The position numbers and the translations under genes were made by a program. The notes beneath the pieces were generated by a model, which was not told the DNA's origin, searched no databases, and was given only the letters and a program-made list of their open reading frames with translations. Positions 41,071 through 53,400 of a stretch of 64,000 nucleotides of DNA are shown in pieces (position 1 is the first letter of the stretch; each line of letters starts with the position of its first letter). Origin of the DNA: Stercorarius parasiticus. Lineage: Eukaryota; Chordata; Aves; Charadriiformes; Stercorariidae. The stretch covers positions 1,211,517 to 1,275,516 of the forward strand of contig VWZL01004638.1 in the NCBI GenBank assembly GCA_013396915.1, given 5' to 3'.

Positions 41071-41508
41071 CACAGAATCACAGAATGGCAGGGATTGGAA
41101 GGGACCCCTGGAGATCATCTAGTCCAACCCCCCTGCCAGAGCAGGCTCACCTAGAGCAGGCTGCACAGGAACGTGCCCAGGCGGGTTTTGGATGTCTCCA
41201 GAGACGGAGACTCCACCACTTCTCTGGGCAGCCTGTTCCAGGGCTCTGCCACCCTCAAAGGAAAGAAGTTCCTCCTCATGTTTAGGTGGAACTTCCTATG
41301 CTCAAGTTTGTGCCCATTACCTCTTGTCCTGTCACTGGGCATCACTGAAAAGAGCCTGGCCTCATCCTCCTGACACCCATCCTTTAAGTATTTATAAGTG
41401 TTGATAAGATCCCCCCTCAGTCATCTTTTTTCCAGACTAAAAAGACCCAAGTCCCTCAGCTTTTCTTCATAAGAGAGATATTCTAATCCCCTAATCATCT
41501 TCATAGCC
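41071..41508 (-). mobile_element. CR1 LINE, 5'-truncated copy B
   Basis: The minus strand carries the CR1 3' end (plus CACAGAATCACAGAATGG at the left edge, then TTGGAAGGGACCCCTGGAGA) and the C-terminal part of ORF2: [53 protein letters not shown], stop at 41,151. By eye it differs from copy A at about forty positions over some 430 bases, so the two are of one subfamily but old. A TGA stop at 41,421-41,423 interrupts the frame where copy A has a Gln codon (LEKRQLR). The copy stops at about 41,508 against an AT-rich repeat. Same orientation as ROBO1. Confidence 0.95.
41151..41420 (-). pseudogene. CR1 ORF2 C-terminal fragment of copy B
   Basis: Open from just after the internal TGA (41,421-41,423) to the normal CR1 stop at 41,151. 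It contains [16 protein letters not shown] sequence, then [20 protein letters not shown] and the [13 protein letters not shown] block. No catalytic residues lie in this part; it is a dead fragment. Confidence 0.85.
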
Positions 41509-41562
41509 CGTATATATATGTAGCTTCGTATATATATGGAGATATATATACATATATAAAAC
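41509..41562. repeat. AT-rich (TA)n repeat at the 5' edge of CR1 copy B
   Basis: CGTATATATATG occurs twice exactly (41,509-41,520 and 41,527-41,538), followed by GATATATATACATATATA. It abuts the point where CR1 copy B stops. Confidence 0.85.
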
Positions 41563-42839
41563 CTAATCCAAAACACTATAGCTAAGGTAGGGCCTTCTTT
41601 TAGTATTACTTTTTAAAGTATGTTTAGCATAAAAAAATCTTTTCAACATAACATTTTAAACTTGATATATCATTTTAAAGAAAAGCTGGATAAATGAAAT
41701 GTTTTAGACAAATGTGGTAGATTCACCAGTTTAACTTCTGTACAGAGACACATACATTTCTTTGCCATACACAAAGCTTAAAATTGCTACCATGTGCCAA
41801 GTAAACTTTTACAGATGTTCAGCAACAGAGTTCAAAGAAACTGCATTGTGTCTTCCTGGATATATACCAGCCAAATATATAAAAACAAAGAAATGTCAAG
41901 ATATCAAATGAAGTGTCCATTTGCTGATGTTCACATAAATGAGAGATGCAGCACTGCTAATATTCTTTCTTTCCCATTACTTGAACTACATTCAAACAAT
42001 GCTCTGCAGTTATTTCGAGCTTATACCGTGAGGCATTCCAGCTAAACTGTGACATGTTTTAAAGTGACTTTTCCCCTTGGCTTTCAAAAGGATATTTCTA
42101 CTACAGAGTACATGCATGAAAACCTCCTCTGAGAAACTTGTGTGCACGCATAGAAACTGTCTCTCTTTCTCTCAGCATTATACATATTATTGAGAGAAAA
42201 ACATACTCTTGTTGGGGTGGGGTTACCTTTGTAAAGTTAATCACAAAAAACATTCAAGCATTTTGCTTGGTAGAACCAATAATGTCCTAGGTAAGGTGTG
42301 CCTAAATAGGGCATCACTTCTGCCCCAGAGGGTCTGCATTTATTTTTTATTGCTTTAAAGACAAATATATTGCAAATTCATGTAATAAATCTAAAAACCT
42401 TGTAATGAAGCCTGTAACTGTATAGTAAGTTTAATTCATCATGTCCTGTTGACCACTCACCTGTTCTGTACTTCTGTGCCCACTAATCTGTTTTCCCTAA
42501 GGCCATTTCTAACATCCCCATCTTTTAAACATTTGAACGTCTTCAATCACTTCTTAAAAATAAAAATACACCGCCACCTCCAGCAGGAAATCTTTTCTTT
42601 CTTTCTCTCCATTGTGGAATTTCTACTTACTTCTTTATCCCCAAAACACCCCCATGCACACACTCCCAATTACACTTCCCTAAGGCACAGGACAAGCAAT
42701 ATTCAGTCCTGAAACAGTGACAGGTTTAAAGTATAATATTTCACAGCCCATTGGGGCTGGAAAGGGAGGCTTTTTAGCATTTAGTGAGCTACAAATTCCC
42801 TTTCCAATAAGAGAGATCCCACTCCTACTCTGGGTTATT

Positions 42840-42890
42840 CACTCTCTCTATATATGCATGTACATACATATACACATAGGTATATGCCCA
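42840..42890. repeat. Imperfect (TA)n/(CATA)n stretch
   Basis: CTCTCTCTATATATGCATGT followed by ACATACATATACACATAGGT: alternating pyrimidine-purine low-complexity DNA. Confidence 0.7.
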
Positions 42891-45800
42891 GCCTAATACA
42901 TATCTCTTTATATACATCAATCACATTTGTTCAACAGCAAGTTTATGGAAAAGCTATATTAGGCAATTTTTAAAGGTTTCTACAATTTATTGCTTATAAT
43001 TTTCCTTTCTTTTCTAGTTCCACATAGGTGGATTTGTTCCATGAGAGGAATTCAATCAAGCAAAGGAAGAGATAAGAAATATTATCATGCAACTGAGAAA
43101 TAATTCAAGACAGTTTTATGAAGCTTGATTTTTCTTCTATGCGAGCTATGTGGTACATAGAGATTTCATGTTGTTTTGGTATAACCTAAAGGTTTTATTT
43201 GCTTTTGCTTAGGATGAACTACAGAAGTAACAGCTTTCACATGCAATACCATCAAAAGCTCTTGCCAATAAAAATTACTAGCAACCCTTCATGCTTTCTT
43301 CCTCTCTTAAATCTAAAATTTCCTCTCCTATAAAATAGTCTATAGTTATTACTACTGAAAAATGACCAGATTTTTTCAAAAATAAAAAGACGATTCATTA
43401 GAAAACACAATTTTCTGAACAGTAAAATTAACGAAGCCTGATTCCTTGCAGATTTGTATCTCATAACCAATTACTCCAGTATCTAAAAAGGTGGCAACTT
43501 AAACTGTAGTTTTTCACCGGTTAGGTCATTTACAACAGCTCTGTTCTCTGCTGTCTCTTAAGGGCTGAACTCATGCATAGTACTTCCTCCAAGGTCTCTC
43601 ACTTTTTGGCTTTCTTACCCAGGTGCCTATATTTCAGGAAATTTGTAGGAACGGAGTATCTGAGAAACTGGGCCCTCTCTCACTCCTTCAGATTTGGTTG
43701 AAATTGGCCAGTGAGTTAAAAAATCTGTTGTTGTGGGAAACACTCGCATGCATGTGGATGCACGTGTGCATAGTGTAATCACATAAACCCCATTTCCTTC
43801 GGAAACCAGGCTAAAAATGACATAGCAACAGCAGATGTGAACACAGTTATGAAAACCAGCTGCACGAGTTTTCCATGAAACAAACAAACATAAGGTCAAC
43901 ACGCATACAGGTTCCTTTAACAAAGCTGAATTGGCAAGCCTTTGAAATATTTACATAAATATTTTAAATATCCTCTTTCTGTGGGGCAGAGGACATACAT
44001 CTTGACTTCAGTTCATGTAAGGCATGTTTCTTATTTTCTCTGGGTGAAATTCTTACTCACTGAAGTCAATGGAAGCTTTATCCCTGACTTTTAAATCTAC
44101 AGTCAGGATTTCTTTCTCTGAATATACTGATACAATTTTTGTGGGTGTGCTCATACCTCCCCTTTCTCTGGCTGCACTTACATAAATAATACATTTTTAT
44201 ATCTTCTCCATGCCATATAAGAATATATTTGAGGAATTCCATAATCTGCCACTGACAAAGTATATATGAAACCTTTCGCAACAAAATGAATTAGAACTCA
44301 GAGCCATTTGGAAACAAGTAATGTGACAAAATAGCCTCACAGTATTTACTAGAGAGATGAGCTTTGCGCTGCTGGTAACAACAGAAAGCAGTTTGGGCTC
44401 TCTCAGACCAATATGAGAGCCATTTAGCAAACACTTTGTTACCTCCAACTTCAAAAGCCATCTGGAAATTATACTGTGGCATGTGTTATCCTGGTAACAG
44501 AAAAACACAGGACTGTGGGGGATCTTGAGGGGCAGCAGAATCCAGCCCCATCCTCCCTTCTTAAACCATGCAAGAGGCATTTAATCCACAGAAATCCACA
44601 GCATGCCTACCTTTTATCCCACATTTCTTCTCCCATCTGCTGCAGAAAGCTCAAGAAGAAATTAAAGCTAGCACCCTAAGTAACACCAAAAGACACCTCG
44701 TATTAAAGAATCCATTCCAAATATTAGTTTATACATGGCTTGACATTATTAGTTTCCAGTAGGTCACGGGAGCTACATTCCCTCCTCAGTACTCCTAAAG
44801 GAAAGCTTCCTGTACAGAACCATGCATAGTTTGAATGTTTCAGCTAACTAGATGATTAGTTGCTGGTTTTATACCACTTCCAGAGGTAAAAAGGGTTATC
44901 TTAACAGCTTCTATGGCAAGCACACAAAAAGATTAAAAAAATGCAATTACATTTGCAATACTCTAACAAGGGCTCAGTTTTGCAGTGTACGGACCTTAAC
45001 ATATAAGGGATTTTCTTTTCTTAAACTCTTAATTTCACTGGGCTTTGCAGTAGGTTTAATGCAACCTCCCCTTTAAAATAAGGGACAGTTTCATAGGAGA
45101 TGAGAGAGTCTGGGCTGTTCTTTTTTAGCTGTGTGGCTGATTTCTTGTTGAACAGAAATAAAAAAAAAACAACAGAAACATTGGATCTAGAAATAATAAC
45201 AATTAAAAATGTATGCAGCAATCAAAATTTTAACAGCTCCATCACAAGCTGCTTTCTCAAATATAGCAGTTAGTCCCTTTTTTGTATGGAGTAAGACTCA
45301 AGTAAAACTCAATCACTTCTGTTAGGGAAAAAATGGGTAAAAAATAAGAGATGAAGAGCTATATGAATCCAATATTGAGGGCACTGGCAGTCATATATCC
45401 TCAGGCTATAATTGAAAATAAAGACCACTAGAATGTAGAGTGAAGCACAGATACCTTACACTATTACAACTTCTCAATGTTCAGAAAACAAACAGCATTA
45501 AGTGTAGTACACACTTGGTGATTACCAGCCTAGATGCTATGACAGGGATTAGTTATCTAAACCCAAATGTTTTCAGCTCGCTCTGCAGTTTCTAAGCACT
45601 GCTTCACTCTTTTCAAAAGAGAAATGGGCCATGTCATTTTGCTGATATAATTTCTATTTGGTAGAACAGACAGTGTTTTTCCACATTTGAAGGAATGAGC
45701 AAAGCAGTTGTTGAGACAAGACCTCCTAAAGTGATGGAACCCTGTAAATGCCCGTGTGCATCCCTGTTTGAAACACCATTCTCAGTTTTACCAGTTTTTC

Positions 45801-45943
45801 CCATTCTGATCTTTCTCAAACGCTGGGGGGACAATGGCGATGGGAAGCTGATTAAGAATTTACATAAGTAAATGTTTCTTGCAATATATGAGATGTAAAG
45901 CACTTTGACAGAGATGTCAATAAGTGCTTTGCCTGATAAATGG

Positions 45944-45961
45944 CACGTCACCTCTGACGTG
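45944..45961. promoter_or_regulatory. Paired TGACG half-sites (tentative bZIP site)
   Basis: CACGTCA (45,944-45,950) and TGACGTG (45,955-45,961) form a perfect 7-bp inverted repeat with CCTC between. TGACG is the half-site of CREB/ATF proteins and the outer bases add CACGTC. This is only a motif match; binding is not implied and short motifs arise by chance in 64 kb. Confidence 0.25.
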
Positions 45962-48900
45962 AGCACTCATTGTTCCATTTACTTAGGAAGGGTAGGGAGA
46001 GGCAAATTCAAATGAAGTCAGAAAATGAAGATATGAAATGTAAACATCAAAATTAACTCCGTCTAGGATGACTCTACTAACATTTCAATTGCATTTTCAA
46101 CAACACACAGAACTCATAATTAATGATGTCACCAAATTTGCAGACACAGAAGTAGAGTGCCCTGATTAATTCTGAAGGCTTATTTGCTGCCAGTGCTTAT
46201 CTGATGTATCAGGAATATAATTTGAATCCTGTAATCATGGAAGGAGGTTGATCTGAGAAGTTGGTCTCCAGTGTGCGTGCTTGAGTGATGGTATCAGTGC
46301 TCCCTGTTAAGAAAGGTTACTAGTACCCAATCTTGTTTAGTGTTTGGGATGAGAATCGTGCTCTAATTATATCTTGTTAACACTTTTTTTTTTTTGTAAT
46401 ATCAATTCTAATTTTGTAAACGCATGCCTATCCTTTTACTTTGCTAGAATAAATATAAATTCTTTGTTTCTATAATCTTGTCTTAAAATAAAAATAAGCT
46501 TAACGTGATCTGACAGTCATCAAGCGCATCATTTCTTAGAAAGATACTCCGCCCCTTGAAATGCGTAACTATGATCTGGTGGCTTTTGTCATTGCAGGTG
46601 TGTTTTGGACTCTTCAGAATCAGGATGTGGTTTTTGAGAGCGCTGTCAGATCAATTCAATCTCCACTGCAGCATACAAACCGACATGCAATTGCATGTAA
46701 CAGAGAACACAAAGCCAGATCACAATGCCAGGAGCACTCCATTAATTTTGCAAGACAGTTATCTATCCCTCTGAAAAGTTTAGCAACACTTGCTGCAATT
46801 TATTTGAAAGAAGAGGAAAAAAAATTGCCTCCAATTGTTTTGGCTGGTTTCATTATTGTATACTCTTGCATAGAGAAAGTATTAGGAATTTTCATACTAT
46901 GCATTTCTCTGCAGTAAAACTCACACACAAAGGCTTTTATGCATCAAAATGTTTCTTCAGCCCCTCTCTAAAGAAGAAGTAATGACTGCATTTTTTTCCA
47001 GTTTAAAAAAGCAAGACTAAACCAAAACCTAAAATGAAAAAAAAGTTCTGTTTCCTCAGTGAATCCTTAAAGTAAAGCAAATACAACTGATTTTTGTTTT
47101 GAATCTGCCTCAGGATCTGGCACATCCTGGATCAACTTGCCAGTGCTTGGCTGCTTAGTTCACTGGAAAGAAAAAAAAGATTAATAAAATTTTTTTTTAA
47201 AAATAATCTTTCTGGCTTCTGGCAATGACCTTCTCCCTCCTGGAAGCCTTCCCGATAGTTGTGGTTCCTGATGCCTTTTTCTATGGACAGCTCAGACGCC
47301 TCCAGGCTAGCTTGCCTCCTGCAATCCTCTAGATTTCTTTGCTGTTCATCTTGGATCAAGTTCCCAAACCCTTACACTCAAAGCATTCTCACAACTCCCG
47401 CCTTCCGCATGCTCTTCTGGTTTCTGAGCTGATTCTGGCACCAGTTTTTTCATAGTTCCTTTCCAGCAATGAGTCAATCTGTGGTGCAAGTCTCAGCACA
47501 GCAGCTGCCTTCATCTTCCTCTTATTTTAACTAGCAGTACTCTGCTTAGCATCTTACACAAGGCCAAGCTTTAAAACGAGTTGTAGAGGTCACAAAGCAG
47601 CAGCTTTGTTCCCTTTTGTCTGGAATTCAGGATTCCTCCAAGGCTCGTTCCTCCTCTCAAGTAGGGCTCCAACACAGATAGATTATCTTCACTTATCCAG
47701 CAAGTTTTTAGGTGTAGGTGCCTACTTAGATGGCACAGGCAAACTCACTCACTGAGAAAATGCTTGCCGTTTGATAAGAAAATATGGCACGACCTACTTG
47801 AAAGATGGGAGCTGGTTTTACACGTCATCCACTGAAAAAAATCACTCACTTGCACACACACGCTTTCTCTCTTTTTTTTTAACCTCCAAAGTCAATGCAG
47901 CAATGGAACACTGAAATGAATCTGACTTTGGATTCTAATGGGCACAATAAATTAGCCTAATCCTTGTCTCACTCTTCTGATTTGCATCTACTCAACCATA
48001 ATGAAATGTAAGGAAACCAGGAACTCTTCTATGAAACCTACACTGCTAATGAGGATACGCAACCTAGAGAAAAAAAATCCCTTTAAGGGAGTCAGGAAAG
48101 GAAATTTATTTGTTGTAAAGACAACGTATCTGACTTATAAATCCAGCAGTATTTATATACAATAATTTTGCTTGCTGCTGTTAGAGAGATACCTCTAAAG
48201 CAGAACCAGATTCTTAAAGGCAGCTCTTCCATATAATTTAGGACAAAAAGCATTCATACTGTCATTTTCCTGTGCCATCAAATATCTGGTAGCTTTGGGG
48301 TTTAGCAACACTCAGAAAGCCATTACTGAAGCCCTGAGATAACAAGGAACTCGGCATGCACCTAGCTCCAAGCTCATTCTTCGTAATGTGGAGCACAGGT
48401 TGCACTGGCACATGTTATCAGTTCAACTTGCTTTTTAACTATTTTTTTAAATATTGAAGATATTAGGACCACCCCAAAGATCTAAACAAGTTTTTCTTTA
48501 CAGTTCCTTACATAGCTTTGTCCTTTTTTGTGCATTACAATGCTGCAGTTCATATTCTATCAATCTGACTTTCTTGCATACCTTATTAAAATGCTGTAAC
48601 TATTTCTGAATACAATAGTTCTTTTAATTAGTCAATCATTTCTGTAACTTTGAATTGTCATATCATAGAAAGATGTGTATGAGCTTAGGAGCTGAAGTGA
48701 AATCTAAAATAGCATTCTGGCATTTGAAGGTTATTTGTCATATGGAGATTCATGCCATATCAGCCACTTTATATATGGCTACAAGAGAAACATCTGCAAG
48801 GTCTAACAGCTGATAAAGAGTAACCTGCCCTGCTACTAAAAAAAGGAAGACTGCGTTTTATTCAAAGGCTGCAGATAAGACTTAATGAACTGAGATTTCA

Positions 48901-50395
48901 TAATGGAGAAATGATGGATAACATGGACCTAATATATTCCACATACACAAAGCATTAAGAAAATATGTTAAAAAGAGAATCTTAAGCTGGTTTTTTGTTT
49001 TGGGTTTTTTTTTTTTTCAGGTATTTGCAGGCCTGCATAAAATATGGATTTAACAATTTTAAACAACTCTCAACATCAGCTTTTCCAGAGAAGCTATTTC
49101 TAAATTAAGATCGTACGATTCCCTCCCCCTCTCCCACCCATGTTTTGGCAAGCATTACTAAAACACATTATTTTAACCAGGATAGAACATGCAGGCTCAG
49201 AAAGGGCTTTGGGATATTAGCTTTGCTGGCCATTTTCACAGAGAAGAGGTTAAGCCACATAAATTTTAACAGTACTCTTGCTGGTCATTTCAGAGAGGAG
49301 CAAAGCTAGTTGGTGGCATGGAAAAGAAGGATGGAATTAGAAGTTAAAGGAGAGGGAAAAAAAAAAGAAAAACCTTTTCACTGACAATAAACAGCAAGCT
49401 TGACCTTTTGGAGGAGGGTAGGAGGGTACTCTTTCCTAATACTGTAGCTCAAATGAGCTGAAAAGGAGATCTTAGCCCCACAGAATGATTTATAAAATGG
49501 CGAGCCCTCCAGCACAAGAAAAGAGGGAGCCTAAATGACAATGGACAAAGGAATTAATCCCCACAACTGCAGGCACTGTTTCACTTTTAGCGAAGTCTCA
49601 GACCAAATCCATTTGCATCTGCATACTGATTTAACTCCTTTGCAATTCTGTTTAGCAAAGGCCTGTGTCTCCACCAGAATGAAACGAAACCCAGATATTT
49701 TTAAGTCCATGACACTTCACTGGCTAAAGCTAGTACTATAGGCTGGTTTTCGTTTCTGAGGTATTAAGGCATGTGAGTTTCAAAACGAACAGAAATCTCA
49801 GAGACAAACAGAACTTCCACTCCAGATCAAGCCTGTCACACCGCAGCCCTTCACAATATTTGTAGCCTTGTCAACAGTTTTCCTTTCAAAATATATTGCT
49901 GAATCCAAACTTTAATCTAAAACATTTTATTTGGCTGGGAACTGCTACTTCTCAACCAAACGCTAATTGTGCCAATATTTTTTTCTTGTCTCAGTAATTC
50001 CGAGTTGTAGTCTTGAAAAGATTGTTAAATATGTTACAAGACTTGTCCTTCACAGCAGTGATAGCAGACTAGTAAGTAAAGAGGCTTTCATCATATAGCA
50101 ACTCTTAGCTGCCAGCTTTCTTTACTGCATATTAGTGAATAAAATGGGATAACCATGTGTTGTACATGTATAATTGGCTGAAGTGATCGATATGATTGGC
50201 TTCCACTCGTGTGGTTTTCATAGCCACGCAAATCGCAAATCAGTATACATGTAAAAAATCACTCAGTAGGTGTTAAATAACCGAACGTGTGTTTTAGGAC
50301 TGGCATTTAAAAAACATTAAAACCATTTCAGGTCAATAACTGCTCCTAGGAATGCCAAAGGTGAAGTATGGTACCAAGATTTCTACGTTGGTTTG

Positions 50396-50446
50396 TTTTT
50401 TTTTTTTTNNNNNTTTAAAATAACACAAAAACCCAAAACCCCCAAC
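50396..50446. repeat. T run, gap, then A/C-rich tract
   Basis: A run of at least 13 T enters the N gap at 50,409-50,413; beyond it comes TTTAAAATAACACAAAAACC and CAAAACCCCC. Low complexity. Confidence 0.75.
50409..50413. other. Assembly gap (5 N)
   Basis: Five undetermined bases directly after a T homopolymer. Confidence 0.99.
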
Positions 50447-53400
50447 CTATGCAAGCAAATGCATCTGGTGAAAAAATTACTCTGTAAAATGCATTGGAAA
50501 AGTAACTTTATTCTGTAACTACTTTCATAACTCAGCTCTTATGTTACCCATAACGCTCCCAGGTCTGTGTGGGACAAAGGGAAGTTTGCATCCAAAAAAG
50601 TGATACATATGGTTTTAATTGCTTTTTGCAGGGAAGTCTGGGTCCAATGTAAAGAAAGGTTATTCCAAACTCCAGCTTGCAAACCAGGTTTTCATGTGAA
50701 AATTTCCAATAAAAAAGCAGCAACAGATGTGGCTGAGGCTATTAACTTGCTTGGGACATTTTTTTCAGTCTGTCCACTTCCAATCGACTGCCATCTACTT
50801 CTTAATCAACAGTTTTCATTTAGCACAGTCAAGACTTCCCTCACAAAATCTCTTCCCACAAAGCATCAGCTGTATGTACAGCATTGTCCAATACTTTCCT
50901 TTCCCTTCAGTTCTCATTTTTAAAAATAATGAATGCCTGATTTTTTCCTTTTATTCTTGAAACCATAGATTTGATATACACTATCATTTTTAAATGAGGT
51001 AGTGAAATAGGGTATCAAACTACTGCACAGCAATGTACCTGTCTGTTCTAAAACTAACCAAAGCAAAAGAACTCAACTTCCATAAAATATAACTAACATT
51101 CTCCTAATTCGATTCCTTGGTATTGGCCACAGTAACTCAGGGCATTAGGCACAGTAAACGTTCACTTTCAGAAGTTGTATTCAATGTATTCAATTCATCT
51201 AAGAATTTCTATAGCTGAGAAGAATCTGCTGTGACATACTCTACACTCCCAACTGCCCGTGACTCTGTTTAATTCTGCAAGAGAACCATTCTTATGTGGG
51301 TGGAAAGCAGAGGAAGGTAGACTATGCTGAGCTAAATGTTGGGGGCCAATGTAAAGGTTAGCAGAGGACACAGGAAGAAACATTTTAAAACTTAAGGAAG
51401 AAGAAAGATGATGTGAGAGATATCGAAGGTATTAGCAGAGCAACAAAAAAAAAGTAAAATAACATCACTTAGTAAATAAAATAAAATCGTATTCTGAGTG
51501 TAAGCTAAGTTTCTTAGGTCTGAGTAAATAAATACACCAAGCACACCAGAGTGAATTAAAAAGAAAAATACTAAACAAAACAGCTTAGCTAGGTGAAATT
51601 TTACAAAGCACTGGCAACTAGTTTTATAGGAGATAGTTATTATTAGGTCAAAATTTCTTGTCAATCTATATACGTAAATTATTTGTTTAGTCCTTATGAT
51701 TCACAGAAGATCTGGATTGTTACCATCTGTGATAGGCATAGAATAAGCAAGTAAAGCACAGGAATTCAGTTAAAATGCTAATGCATTCTGGGGCTGCAAG
51801 TGGCACCTGAATGAACTCCCTCCAGAAGAAATCTTCACTTGTCTTTTGAACAAAAGTATGGATGTGGTGGTTCAAGCATGGAGTGAAGGAAAAATGCTCT
51901 ATAAAGCTGCATTTATCCATGGTTTTATTTTCTTGTGATTGCACTCTTTGACTGTTACATACTTGGGGCAAAGATTACACAGCTTTCATGTCCTGTATAT
52001 CTATTTTTCTGACATAATATTAAATCTGTCCAACATTTGGGCTTTCAAAACAACACTCCATTTATAACCAAGATATAAAAAAAAATCCCAAACAAAAGAA
52101 AACCAAATAGAAATGAAAATACTGTTAATGCTGACTTAATATGCAACACCTTGAAAATGTATCAAAGAGGTTCATTTTATTCTATAGTCTACTTATTGTA
52201 ATTTAGGTATCTTGCATTTAATGAAAGAACATTTACCAGTAAGTTCCACGTGAACATGAGGATATGAAATGCTCTGAGAAGCATCGATCCTTTCTTTCTT
52301 TCTATGCATATTCTTACCACAACATACCACCATGCAGATCCTTGATTTGGTGGGAGAGAGCTTTTCAAACGAGAACATCTGACTATAGAGAACAAACCCT
52401 TTATTTCAATGATACTTTTTCTGTGATGAAAATTTTTGGTAAAGAAGTCATCCCAATAACAAATTGAAAAGGGAGTTTCTCAATTTGAATACTGAACTCA
52501 GAGATTATTTTATGTGGAAAGATAGCCCAAAAATGATTTGATGAGTTGTGCAGCCTAGCAAGCAAAATCTATGGGAGTACTATATTTAAAGACAATCCGA
52601 GAATAGTTTTTGCTATCCTTCTTACGTGAGTTTGCACTCTGTTCTCTTCAGCCCTAATACAAAAAGGAAGAAAAGAAAGGAACAGACAAAATTCCCAAGG
52701 TTTTCAGATATTTTTCATGTTAACGTTTCTAGTTCTTCAGTGGCCATTCACAACATACGTACAATTCTGCTATAATTCAGTGACTTATAATTGCGAATCC
52801 TATCTATGATGGTGTCTTCAGTCTGAGAAAAAATGACTATCTTATTAATAATTACATTATCAACTATGTATTTTCAGTTGATTTGGAAGCACAAGAAGAA
52901 GTAATCAAATTAACATGCTTTGGCATATATTAACCCAGTGCCCAACATAGACTTCTTTGAGGTTGTTCAGGAAGCATTCCTAGTAATGTTAACATACTTT
53001 TAAAAGGAAATTCCTGGATGTAACTAGGTGATATCTAGCTCTTTGGAGAGTGTGGACACATGTATCCTCTTGAGCATTAATTTGGCTGGGAGGTTGGAAA
53101 TATCAACAGTTTACGGACTAAAGCACAAGAAGAACAAGAAAAAAAAATCCTGTTTATAAGAACACTGCAGCCATCAAACATTTGTTATTTTTCTATAAAG
53201 GGCTCCCAAAGTTCATTAAAAATAATATAAGCCTTTCTGCTCCCTTCTTGAGAAAAGGCATATTGCCTCTGTACATAATGACAAGGACGTACTGGACAGG
53301 GATTTTGGTTTCCACAAATTCTTTCATCAAGAACAGCAGCATTGCCTCCATCATGCCCTCTGACAAATGATATAATTAAAAAACTTTTGCAATACATCCC

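Larger units (their letters stand above)
41563..50395. other. Unique AT-rich intron with few repeats
   Basis: About 8.8 kb. Seen: TA/CATA-rich stretch at about 42,840-42,890, a hairpin of two TGACG half-sites at 45,944-45,961, T runs at about 46,384-46,395 and 48,990-49,018, and a stretch of mixed composition at about 47,100-47,760 with no recognised product. Open frames of 98-127 codons (44,197-44,580 minus; 46,561-46,917 plus; 45,634-45,966 minus) have no known motif. Confidence 0.55.

Noticed and set aside
44197..44580. 127-codon minus-strand open frame on the ROBO1 strand
   Set aside because: Does not resemble any part of ROBO1 or another known protein; composition is that of intron.
46561..46917. 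118-codon plus-strand open frame with hydrophobic ends
   Set aside because: No family motif and no sign of splice sites in frame with it; frames of this length are expected by chance in 64 kb.
47132..47359. Minus-strand frame with a segment like NYREGFQEGEGH, recalling the G-rich repeats of Yae1/Lto1 proteins
   Set aside because: The similarity is limited to about ten residues, the flanking residues do not fit either family, and the frame runs into a T-rich run. Treated as coincidence.
48985..49025. T-rich tract ending in CAG on plus (TTTTTTTTTTTTCAGG) as a splice acceptor of an antisense or nested gene
   Set aside because: No coding frame or matching donor follows; T-rich plus CAG occurs often by chance in such intron DNA.
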